Of a stretch of 17,763 nt of DNA, positions 8,222 to 14,954 are shown piece by piece. Positions within the stretch are counted from its first letter, which is position 1. Each line of letters starts with the position of its first letter. The notes beneath the pieces were generated by a model. The model was not told where the DNA came from and did not search any database. It saw only the letters and a list, made by a program, of their open reading frames with translations. This DNA comes from Syntrophomonadaceae bacterium (lineage in GTDB: Bacteria; Bacillota_D; Dethiobacteria; DTU022; PWGO01). Location of the stretch: positions 1 through 17,763 of the forward strand of contig PWGT01000032.1 in NCBI GenBank assembly GCA_003554535.1, written 5' to 3'. The translations under genes and the position numbers were made by a program.

Positions 8222-8236
8222 TGTATGGTGCATACA
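8222..8236. promoter_or_regulatory. 15-bp palindrome at the tctC promoter start site (operator candidate)
   Basis: TGTATGGTGCATACA has 6-bp perfect arms and a 3-base centre. It begins at the last base of the -10 hexamer and covers the expected transcription start (about 8229), the classical position of a repressor operator. The dyad form resembles sites of GntR/FadR-type regulators, but I cannot assign it. Confidence 0.5.
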
Positions 8237-8264
8237 TAATATCATATTACATTTAAGCAGTCAA
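8236..8264 (-). promoter_or_regulatory. Near-consensus sigma-A promoter directed toward tctC
   Basis: On the minus strand: -35 TTGACT (8264-8259, 5 of 6), 17-bp spacer, -10 TATTAT (8241-8236, 5 of 6), with TG one base before the -10 (extended -10). This is the best promoter match in the window. It lies 54 bp past the larA stop and points at tctC, whose start is about 470 nt downstream. Confidence 0.7.
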
Positions 8265-8267
8265 CAA

Positions 8268-8289
8268 GTCTTGAAAGTGTCTTGAAAGT
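8268..8289 (-). repeat. Tandem 11-bp direct repeat abutting the -35 box
   Basis: Two perfect head-to-tail copies of ACTTTCAAGAC (minus strand) end 3 bp before the -35 TTGACT. A period of 11 bp next to the -35 is the arrangement bound by OmpR/PhoB-type response regulators; TctD, the known activator of the Salmonella tricarboxylate transporter, is of that family. The link to such a regulator is an inference; none is encoded in the window. Confidence 0.55.
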
Positions 8290-8317
8290 TAGCCCTGCTG
8301 TCATTTTTGCACTTCAT

Positions 8318-9598
8318 TTAAAACCCTCTAACATTTCCTTCATCATCAAAAACAATTGATGATGCCTTTTCATCCGGCAATTGAACTATGCTGCTTTCTC
8401 GGGCCTCAGAGAGCAGAGCTTTAGATATGTATATTTGGTCAAGATCCAATGTATTTTTTATCCTGATCATTTTGACATTATTAATATCAATATCAAAGCA
8501 TGTTTTTATAGCCGCTTTAATAGCCTGCCGATCGTTATCCATAACCATTGGTATTTTTACTGAAAAAGGTATTCTTGATGTGAAGCAGTTTGGATAGGTT
8601 TTTCCAAAGTCAAATTTCTCATAAGCTCTTTTGGAGCATACATCTGCCAACCCTAAACCATTGGCATTCCCATGGGTTCTTTCTGTCAAATTCAAGACAA
8701 CAATCCGTTGAACCCATTCTTCACTTTCGAGAGCCTCCGTTGTATAACGCCCGACAATATTGGGATCCATACCGGTTCCACTAATATCCTTACCAATCTC
8801 ATCGACAACCAAAACATCATAATCCTCAGAAAATATTTTAGGCATATAGTTCCACGCTTTTTCGAGTAATGCCGGTTCTTTTTCCATAATTTCTTCACCA
8901 GGCAATGCTACAATCCCGCATGTTTCATCATAAGCATTTTCTAATATTCCTACACCAAAAACTATATTGGTTTTTTGTATGATCTCCCGGGCGAGAACTT
9001 CGATCCTTGAAGACATGTTTTGAGGGCCGGTAGAATGGCAAAGCTCAGCTCCGACTTGCTTTCCCAGGCCGATGGTGATCATCTTGGCCAAGCCACTTTC
9101 ATATATTCCCCTGAAAGTGGTATGGGGCTTTATTCGGTTGATCACTACAATCGCATCTGCTTCTGTAACAGCAAGCTTGTCAACATAAACTGGGAGGTTA
9201 TTTTCTGTAGTTCCTATCTTTACCACTTCCATAGAAGATTTAACCGGAACCCCAAGCTCTTTCTCGGTAAGTTCAAGGCTTTGAAGAACCTCCTCCTGCC
9301 CTTCAGCCGTCGCCCCACCATGACTGCCCATAGCAGGAATAATAAAGGGATTAGCTCCCGCATTTTTTAAATGCCTGATTACCTCTTTGGTAATAAGGCT
9401 AATGTTGGCGATGCCCCGACTTCCAGCAGTAACAGCTATATTAGATCCATTTTCAATTCGGTTGAGAACTCCACTTTCTTGTAATGTTTCTTGAATAGAT
9501 TGCTGAAGATCATCCAAAACCGGCCGGGGAAACTTTTGTCTTACCTTGATCATTTCTGGTATTTCATAGCCCCTGACCAGTTCTTCAAAGACACTCAT
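8318..9598 (-). CDS. LarA-family (DUF2088) nickel-pincer-type 2-hydroxyacid racemase/epimerase homologue
   Basis: At 426 aa this is the full length of lactate racemase LarA. The N-terminal DUF2088 domain is recognisable from the Gly-rich VTAGSRGI (56-63), MGSHGGATAEGQ (90-101), NRIKPHTTFRG (154-164) and ESGLAKMITIGLGKQVG (167-183). His93, His159, Lys172 or Lys180 and His188 are candidates for the His/Lys residues that act on substrate and bind the Ni-pincer cofactor in LarA; I could not align them rigorously. Family members interconvert stereoisomers of alpha-hydroxy acids (lactate, malate and others); the cofactor enzymes LarB, LarC and LarE are not in the window. The start ATG at 9598 has AAGGAG 7 nt upstream. 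The gene sits alone between two TTT transporter modules with 256 bp upstream and 558 bp downstream, so it is probably its own unit and likely acts on the imported acid. Calling it larA itself would overreach, since substrates vary in this family. Confidence 0.8.
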   Translation of the reverse strand: MSVFEELVRGYEIPEMIKVRQKFPRPVLDDLQQSIQETLQESGVLNRIENGSNIAVTAGSRGIANISLITKEVIRHLKNAGANPFIIPAMGSHGGATAEGQEEVLQSLELTEKELGVPVKSSMEVVKIGTTENNLPVYVDKLAVTEADAIVVINRIKPHTTFRGIYESGLAKMITIGLGKQVGAELCHSTGPQNMSSRIEVLAREIIQKTNIVFGVGILENAYDETCGIVALPGEEIMEKEPALLEKAWNYMPKIFSEDYDVLVVDEIGKDISGTGMDPNIVGRYTTEALESEEWVQRIVVLNLTERTHGNANGLGLADVCSKRAYEKFDFGKTYPNCFTSRIPFSVKIPMVMDNDRQAIKAAIKTCFDIDINNVKMIRIKNTLDLDQIYISKALLSEARESSIVQLPDEKASSIVFDDEGNVRGF

Positions 9599-9680
9599 CT
9601 AACCACTCCTTGTACGAAAACCAAGAATTTGTATAGTGTGCATTAAAAACTTTTATATAAAGCCGACCGATTTCAACTTC

Positions 9681-9690
9681 GTGGACTAAA
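9681..9690. promoter_or_regulatory. GTGGACTAAA element upstream of larA-like gene
   Basis: An exact 10-bp match to 7940-7949 upstream of tctC. Here it opens the small dyad CTAAA-N4-TTTAG (9685-9698). It lies about 85 bp before the gene start, in a 256-bp gap that otherwise shows only weak promoter-like sequence. A shared regulator is possible. Confidence 0.3.
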
Positions 9691-9854
9691 CCTTTTTAGA
9701 GAAAGCTTTTCCCAACTACTCACTATTGTAACAAATCAAGCGATCCAAAACACCACCGCTTTTTTGCAGTAGTTTCTTGAAGAAGATCTTGATCTACAAT
9801 TAATAAGAATTTCCTCAAACCTTACATAATAGGGAGATACGCTATTTTATCTAC

Positions 9855-11405
9855 TCATGCATCAATTGCATCAATCGTTTCTTTAGCTTCTTCAAGTTTT
9901 TCTTTTTCTTTCTGCTTGGCCACTCTTTTCATTTTAAATGAAGAGTATAACAAAAATATCATAAAAGCAATCAGAAAAAGCCCTATCGGCCTGCTAAGCA
10001 TTACCAAAATATCAGCATCATATGTTAAAAGTGCTCTTCTTAAGTACTGATCAAACAATCCCCCCACCAAAACGCCAAGAACCAGCGGGGCTAAAGCAAA
10101 ACCCCTTAATCTTAAAATACAACCAATTACTCCAAAAGCAAGCGTTAGCGCAACATCAAACAGGGTATAATTAGCTGCCCAGGCTCCAAGAATACAAAAA
10201 ACTACAATAATCGGCATTAATAAATCTCGTTTTAATGACAATATTGAAATTAACTGCTTGGAAAATAAAAAAGTGACCCCTACCATAAATATTGCAGCCA
10301 AAAGAAACATCATTACTGTCAAAGTTAAAATACCAGGGGTGTCAATAATCAACATGGGCCCTGGCCTAAAGCCATAAATAAGAAGAGCAGCAAGCATAAT
10401 CGCAGTAGGCCCGCTGCCCGGAATCCCTAAAACCATGGTCGGAATTAAAGCACCACCGGAAGTGGCGTTATTTGAAACCTCTGCAGCAAGCACTCCTTCG
10501 TTACTACCTTTCCCAAATTGTTCTGGAGTGCTAGAACTTCTCTGCGCAAAGGTATACGCTACCCAGGGGGCAACCGATTCACCAGTCCCCGGGATTATTC
10601 CCACTCCCATACCAATCAAAGCAGCACGAAATATATCCCTTTTTTTCCTTTTAAATTCATTCCACATAAAGATGGCTTTTTCCGGTTTGCCTGGCAAAGT
10701 ATAAGGAATTTTTTCTTTTAAAACCAAAAATACTTCGCTTAAACCAAAAATCCCCAGTAATACCGGGATAAAGCTTATACCATAATATAACTCAGGTGAA
10801 TAAGCGAACCTGGGGTAAGCATATAGAGGCTCAAGGCCCACCATTGCTATCACCAGTCCCATGATACCGGCCATCCAACCTTTTATCGGGTTATCACCGG
10901 CTATCGCACCAGCAAGGACAATGCCAATCAGGCACACCAGGGCAAGTTCCCAGTCTCCTAACAGGAGAGCAAGTCTCGCAGCAACCGGTATTAATATAAA
11001 CATAATCACGGCAGCGATCATTTCTCCTGAACCAGATGAAAGAGTTACGAGGCCCACAGTTTCCCGCGACTTTCCTTTTTTAGCAAGGGGGAACCCGTCA
11101 ACACAAGTGCAAATTGCACCCGGTGTTCCAGGTATGTTGATCATTATCGCGGTTATGCCGCCGGCAAATATACCGCCCACATACACTGATATGAGCAGCG
11201 CCCACCCAATCTCAAAAGGAATTCTAAAAACAAAAGTTAAAAGAAGGGTCATAGCCATTGTAACTGACAACCCGGGCATAATACCCACCACTAATCCAAA
11301 AGCAGTGCCGCCAATTAAAGCTAAGATAACTGCAGGGCTTAGCAGTATGTTTAACTGATCTCCAAAGGCTGCTAATTCATCAAAATATATGTTGAAAAAA
11401 TCCAT
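9855..11405 (-). CDS. tctA: Tripartite tricarboxylate transporter, large permease TctA (copy 2)
   Basis: A 516-aa TctA permease, nearly superimposable on copy 1 (4249-5790). It has the same signatures (GIMPGLSVTMAM; NIPGTPGAICTCVDGFPLAKKG; GIIPGTGESVAPW; GIPGSGPTA; GFRPGP) and the same charged C-terminal tail. Differences cluster at the N-terminus, in helix-lining positions and in the last 15 residues. Two ATGs lie in tandem (11408 and 11405). AGGAGG is 3 nt before the first and 6 nt before the second, so the second is chosen; its MDFF start also matches copy 1. The gene follows tctB by about 22 nt. There is no adjacent binding-protein gene, so this pair must use the TctC encoded at 6596-7759 or one encoded elsewhere. 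Confidence 0.94.
   Translation of the reverse strand: MDFFNIYFDELAAFGDQLNILLSPAVILALIGGTAFGLVVGIMPGLSVTMAMTLLLTFVFRIPFEIGWALLISVYVGGIFAGGITAIMINIPGTPGAICTCVDGFPLAKKGKSRETVGLVTLSSGSGEMIAAVIMFILIPVAARLALLLGDWELALVCLIGIVLAGAIAGDNPIKGWMAGIMGLVIAMVGLEPLYAYPRFAYSPELYYGISFIPVLLGIFGLSEVFLVLKEKIPYTLPGKPEKAIFMWNEFKRKKRDIFRAALIGMGVGIIPGTGESVAPWVAYTFAQRSSSTPEQFGKGSNEGVLAAEVSNNATSGGALIPTMVLGIPGSGPTAIMLAALLIYGFRPGPMLIIDTPGILTLTVMMFLLAAIFMVGVTFLFSKQLISILSLKRDLLMPIIVVFCILGAWAANYTLFDVALTLAFGVIGCILRLRGFALAPLVLGVLVGGLFDQYLRRALLTYDADILVMLSRPIGLFLIAFMIFLLYSSFKMKRVAKQKEKEKLEEAKETIDAIDA
11221..11269 (-). repeat. 49-bp stretch identical to 5606-5654 (tctA copies)
   Basis: Partner of the identical tract in tctA copy 1; see also 11137-11183 and 11612-11664. 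Identity breaks off sharply on both sides into regions with several mismatches per 30 bp. Confidence 0.85.
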
Positions 11406-11427
11406 CATGATCCTCCTGAAGTCGGTT

Positions 11428-11916
11428 TTAAGGTAATGGCATTCTAAATCCTAAATAAAAGACCAGGTAAACCAATAAAGAAACACCCGATGCTACCAGC
11501 AGCATTAACCACAACTTGGTACTTCTGAAATAAAGAAACATGGCCATTAAATAAGCAAATGTCAAACCATAAAATGATGCCCTGCCAACAAGAATAAAAT
11601 AAATGGCTGTAATACCAAAAACAGCCATCCATCTTTTAAAATCATCATTTCTTAAATTATCTAAAGCCCAACCTATTATGTCGTTATAAGCTTTTTTCAT
11701 AAGCATTTGGGCTATAAGGATACCGCTTAATACTAACAAAGAAGCCCCCATCAGCAGGGGTATAAAGCCTGGTGCATCTACCAAGTATTTTCCCCTGTGC
11801 AGCATCCCGGAGGACTCTACTATGATAAAAACAGCCAAACACAAGAACAAAAGACCGACAAAAAGATCTGAGGTAAAACCCCGATTATTCCCAGCTTGTT
11901 TTTGGTTTTGCTCCAT
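11428..11916 (-). CDS. tctB: Tripartite tricarboxylate transporter, small permease TctB (copy 2)
   Basis: 162 aa with four hydrophobic segments, matching TctB copy 1 in length and almost throughout in sequence from SDLFVGLLFL onward, including GFIPLLMG, NLRNDDFKRWMAVFGIT and the identical C-terminus YLGFRMPLP. An upstream ATG at 11958 would add 14 residues, but the start at 11916 is preceded by a GGAGGGG site about 10 nt away and gives exactly the length of copy 1, so it is preferred. The gene is first in its unit, after a 260-bp gap with a plausible promoter, and is followed closely by tctA copy 2. Confidence 0.88.
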   Translation of the reverse strand: MEQNQKQAGNNRGFTSDLFVGLLFLCLAVFIIVESSGMLHRGKYLVDAPGFIPLLMGASLLVLSGILIAQMLMKKAYNDIIGWALDNLRNDDFKRWMAVFGITAIYFILVGRASFYGLTFAYLMAMFLYFRSTKLWLMLLVASGVSLLVYLVFYLGFRMPLP

Positions 11917-12046
11917 ATTGTTCCCACCCCTCCCCTCTCTAATTCCCGCATTGAACAACTAAGAACAAAGCATGAAACCCAAAAAGCAAATGAACGCCTT
12001 GTAGTGAAGATAAATTATGACCACTATAGATTTGAGTCTTTATATA

Positions 12047-12075
12047 TTTATATACTGTATAGTTCGTAAATGCAA
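12047..12075 (-). promoter_or_regulatory. Putative promoter for tctBA copy 2
   Basis: Minus strand: TTGCAT (12075-12070), 17-bp spacer, TATAAA (12052-12047). The -10 is good; the -35 matches only in its TTG. The dyad TATACTGTATA (12051-12061) overlaps the -10 and the spacer and could be an operator. The predicted start lies about 125 nt before the tctB start codon. Confidence 0.35.
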
Positions 12076-12178
12076 CTTTTTTTATATCATTTTTTAATTC
12101 AAGGTAGTTGCCTTCAACCCTCAAAATTGTTCATCCTGATTAGCCCAAGATTCTCTATGGCCAGGTTTTATTCAACCC

Positions 12179-13324
12179 TTACGACTTGTAACCCAAAGCA
12201 TTTTGCGCAATTAAAGAACGATGTAAATCATTTTGACCTTCTACAATTTGAAACACTTTAGCATCCCTAAAATATCGACCAACATTGAATTCATCTGAGC
12301 ACCCATAAGCACCAAAGATTTGATATGCATCTGTAGCTATTTTCATAAGAGTATCAGTGGCGTACATCTTAGCCGTGGATGATTCGTAACGAGCTCTATA
12401 CCCTTTGTCCTTTAAATAGGCTAATTTATAAATCTGGTAACGGGAATTATCCACACCAATGATCATATCTGTTATTTTAGATTGGACCAGCTGGAATTTT
12501 CCAATCGGTTGACCAAAAACAATCCTTTCCTTTGCATACTGCAAAGATTCATCCAGGCATGCCCTGGCAACCCCGGCGGCCCTTGCAGCAACACTCAACC
12601 GGCCATTTTCTACTGCCGTCATAGCCACATTAAAACCTTTTCCTTCTTCTCCTACTAAGTTTTCCTTACTTACCCTTACCTCGTTTAAAACTACCTCGCC
12701 GGATTCAATCGGGCGAAATCCCACCTTGTTTTTTATTGGATGGAAAGAAAGACCGGGTGTATCTTTGTCGATTATAAAGGCACAGATCCCTTTATGACCA
12801 AGCGAGCGATCAAGGGTACCAAAAGTTAGAATCCAATCAGCAACATCCAAGAAGCTAATCCACATTTTTGTGCCATTTAAAATATAGTTATCACCGTCTT
12901 TTGTGACTGTAGTCTGTAAAGAAGCCACATCTGTGCCAGAGTTAGGTTCTGTAACCCCTGCTGCACCAAAGCTTTTACCTTCTGCCAGAGGTTTTAAATA
13001 TTTTTCTTTTTGATCCTCTGTGCCGTATTTTAATATTCCAGAACCAATCAAGCCGCTTGCTGTTGACATAGCCAAACCCATAACATGGCAATAATAAGAA
13101 AAAGTCTCGATTATTAATGTATAAGTTTTCCAGTCTAATCCAGCGCCCCCGTATTCTTCTGGAATTACTCCTCCTGTGAAGCCCAGTTGCGCAGCTTTTT
13201 GAATTATATCCAAAGGATACCTTTCTTCCTTGTCATATTCTTTTACTCGAGGAACAACTTCATCAATACAAAATTCATGTATAGTTTTAGCAACATTCAA
13301 CTGCATCTCATCAAATTCAATCAA
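12179..13324 (-). CDS. Acyl-CoA dehydrogenase
   Basis: At 381 aa this is a full-length flavoprotein of the acyl-CoA dehydrogenase family. It shows the FAD/substrate signature GVTEPNSGTD (123-132), MWIS (154-157) contacting the flavin, and the C-terminal motif VEGQNDLHRSLIAQ in which Glu362 aligns with the catalytic base of the common YEGT-type motif (Gln replaces Thr). It forms an alpha,beta double bond in an acyl-CoA and needs an electron acceptor such as ETF; no etf gene is in the window. The start is TTG at 13324 with GGAGGG 7 nt upstream; the nearby ATG is out of frame and stops at once. It is the last gene of the dehydratase operon, 46 bp after the large UxaA-like subunit, which suggests that the dehydratase product is eventually activated to a CoA thioester. 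The exact acyl substrate cannot be told. Confidence 0.9.
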   Translation of the reverse strand: MIEFDEMQLNVAKTIHEFCIDEVVPRVKEYDKEERYPLDIIQKAAQLGFTGGVIPEEYGGAGLDWKTYTLIIETFSYYCHVMGLAMSTASGLIGSGILKYGTEDQKEKYLKPLAEGKSFGAAGVTEPNSGTDVASLQTTVTKDGDNYILNGTKMWISFLDVADWILTFGTLDRSLGHKGICAFIIDKDTPGLSFHPIKNKVGFRPIESGEVVLNEVRVSKENLVGEEGKGFNVAMTAVENGRLSVAARAAGVARACLDESLQYAKERIVFGQPIGKFQLVQSKITDMIIGVDNSRYQIYKLAYLKDKGYRARYESSTAKMYATDTLMKIATDAYQIFGAYGCSDEFNVGRYFRDAKVFQIVEGQNDLHRSLIAQNALGYKS

Positions 13325-13370
13325 AGTACATCCCTCCGGTCTAGCTAATTTAACCAGGCATGAAAAATAT

Positions 13371-14567
13371 TTAAAAGCAAGGATCTTCCAAATAAAATTC
13401 TACCGGATCCTGGATGTTAACTGTTTCTGTTTTGGTCATCGTCCCCGAAGCTAAATCTAATACGCATTCAAGAAGCTTATCAGCCATTTCTTCTATACTA
13501 CTTTTTCCTTCCATTATCTTCCCACTGCAAAAGTCAACAAAATCCCCAGCTTTCTGACAGGTTCGAGGATTACCTGATAAATACATCATGGGGGTCACAA
13601 TACCGGCAGAATAAGCAGGCATTGGAGGTGATACAGCCGGCATTCCTTGTCCGCCCAGTTGATACATAAATAAATTAGCCCCTGCTGCTGCCATGCCCAG
13701 TGGTAAAGAAAGTGAAGACATCCAGCCATCTATAAAATATAAGCCATTACCCGGAGGGCGTTCACCATACGTTAAAACGTCTGTTATTGGCATGCTGCCT
13801 GACTTGGTAATTGCTCCTAAAGATTTTTCTTCCAAAGTCGATATACCGGCTTTAACATTTTCCGGTATTGGGTTGATGTTTCTAATATCTTCCCCTGTTG
13901 CTCTTGCTTTTTCTTCTATCTCGGAAACAGCATTGAGCAGTTTTTCTTTGACTTGTTCGTTAATACATCTTTTAGCCAGTTTATCTTCCGCCCCGATAAC
14001 TTCAGTCGTTTCAGAAAAGAATGCCGTCCCACCCGCATTTACGAGCACATCAAAAGCCTTTCCAACAACTGGATTTCCCGCAACACCGGAAGTAGGATCA
14101 GAGGTGCCGCATTTAACTCCAAGAGTAAGATCTTGCAAATCGCACTGTTCCCGCCGGAATTCAGAAATTTGCAAAGCCAATCTTTGAGCCATCTTAGCCC
14201 CAATCCCAATTGCATTATAATAACCGCCACTTTCGGTTATATCCAATACTTCGACAGGCTTTCCGGTAGATCTCACTATTTCAGCCATTTCTTCATGCTT
14301 CAATTCTTTGGAGCTATAATGATCATCACCAATGATTAACACTCCTCCAACATTGCCGTTTAAGGCTAAACCGGTAAGAGTCCGGGCTATCGTTCTCCTG
14401 TCTTTTGAGCTGCGACCTATTTCACCAGTCGAAACAATAGTTTTTGCGCCCCTCACCATACTGCTAACCTGCATTGCCACAGAATTTACCATCCTTTGAA
14501 CCGGTAAAACCAGCACATAGTTTCTTATGCCCGTTTTTCCGTCAGGTCGTTTATAACCCAAAAACAT
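13371..14567 (-). CDS. UxaA/SuyB-family dehydratase large subunit, divergent paralogue
   Basis: 398 aa. It is homologous end to end to the large subunit at 14955-16103: GYKRPDGKTGIRNYVLVLP (4-22), KCGTSDPTSGVAGNPVVG (152-169), ETTEVIGAE (186-194) and GISTLEEKSLGAI (241-253). It diverges at predicted active-site positions: HEHGCG of the paralogue reads TGEIGR (47-52), GLGCE is replaced by GDDHY, ECGGSD becomes KCGTSD, and TGRGTPVG becomes GGQGMPAV (305-312). From memory, KCG...SD and a GR in place of HGCG also occur in SuyB, the (R)-sulfolactate sulfo-lyase large subunit, so it may be a lyase or dehydratase with a different leaving group. The start ATG at 14567 has GGGGG about 9 nt upstream. 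It lies 36 nt after its small subunit and 46 nt before the acyl-CoA dehydrogenase. The family is certain; the reaction is unknown. Confidence 0.85.
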   Translation of the reverse strand: MFLGYKRPDGKTGIRNYVLVLPVQRMVNSVAMQVSSMVRGAKTIVSTGEIGRSSKDRRTIARTLTGLALNGNVGGVLIIGDDHYSSKELKHEEMAEIVRSTGKPVEVLDITESGGYYNAIGIGAKMAQRLALQISEFRREQCDLQDLTLGVKCGTSDPTSGVAGNPVVGKAFDVLVNAGGTAFFSETTEVIGAEDKLAKRCINEQVKEKLLNAVSEIEEKARATGEDIRNINPIPENVKAGISTLEEKSLGAITKSGSMPITDVLTYGERPPGNGLYFIDGWMSSLSLPLGMAAAGANLFMYQLGGQGMPAVSPPMPAYSAGIVTPMMYLSGNPRTCQKAGDFVDFCSGKIMEGKSSIEEMADKLLECVLDLASGTMTKTETVNIQDPVEFYLEDPCF

Positions 14568-14603
14568 TTATACTGCCCCCAGTCAAATAGTTTTCCGTTT
14601 TTA

Positions 14604-14882
14604 TTAATCTCTTCTGGCCCTAAGCCCTTCTATATTATGAACATGCACTAAACTGCCCGGTTTAATGGCTTCTATCGCCCGGCCAATCGTCTCGCCATAT
14701 TTTATGATAATTTCATCTTTACCAATTGGACATAAAGCAAACTTAAACCCATAAGGAATGTCTTCCAATAAATCTATTGTTTGTCCTTCATCGATGAGGA
14801 TTTCATTTCCTGCTGTTAAATCATTTAATGCAATTCCGACATTGTCTTTTTCGTGTAAAACCAGTCCTTCTTTTTTCCACAA
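14604..14882 (-). CDS. UxaA/SuyA-type small (SAF-domain) subunit, divergent paralogue
   Basis: A 92-aa SAF-domain protein equivalent to the N-terminal domain of altronate dehydratase UxaA and to the SuyA subunit. Conserved elements are DNVGIALNDLTAG (13-25), LLEDIPYG (38-45), IIKYGETIGRAI (59-70) and the terminal HVHNIEG (80-86). In the partner at 16107-16421 the motif is PFGHKLAL; here it is PYGFKFAL, so the normally invariant His is Phe46. The start is TTG at 14882 with AAAGGAG 10 nt upstream; no ATG or GTG fits. It precedes its large subunit by 36 nt, and together they form the second split dehydratase. The loss of the His parallels the active-site changes in the large subunit. Confidence 0.82.
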   Translation of the reverse strand: MWKKEGLVLHEKDNVGIALNDLTAGNEILIDEGQTIDLLEDIPYGFKFALCPIGKDEIIIKYGETIGRAIEAIKPGSLVHVHNIEGLRARRD

Positions 14883-14954
14883 AGCAGGAACACTCCTTTA
14901 CACAAGGTATTCTGACTTTCTTTAACAAACCTGCCCGGTTTTATATACGTTCAA

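Larger units (their letters stand above)
7760..8317. other. 558-bp intergenic region between larA and tctC: regulatory sequence, no gene
   Basis: AT-rich, with no convincing reading frame on either strand. From the larA side it holds a tandem 11-bp repeat, a strong minus-strand promoter and a palindrome (all listed separately), then two small hairpins at 8093-8131, then a cluster of TAGTrGAyT elements at 7914-7990, and finally the tctC ribosome site. If the promoter at 8236-8264 serves tctC, the untranslated leader is about 470 nt, long enough for leader control. I see no known riboswitch. Confidence 0.6.

Noticed and set aside
9737..9766. AAGCG/CGCTT hairpin followed by a T-run on the + strand, in the tctA-larA gap
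   Set aside because: The stem is only 5 bp with a long loop, and no + strand gene precedes it, so a terminator function is unlikely.
12113..12179. Repeated TTCAACCCT word, 58 bp apart, after the acyl-CoA dehydrogenase gene
   Set aside because: Two copies of a 9-bp word in 70 bp without dyad symmetry or promoter relation; could easily be chance.
13693..14187. 164-aa + strand frame opposite the divergent UxaA-like large subunit (similar shadows at 3309-3803, 10861-11358 and 15418-15942)
   Set aside because: All lie antisense within strongly conserved genes and lack ribosome sites or recognisable domains.
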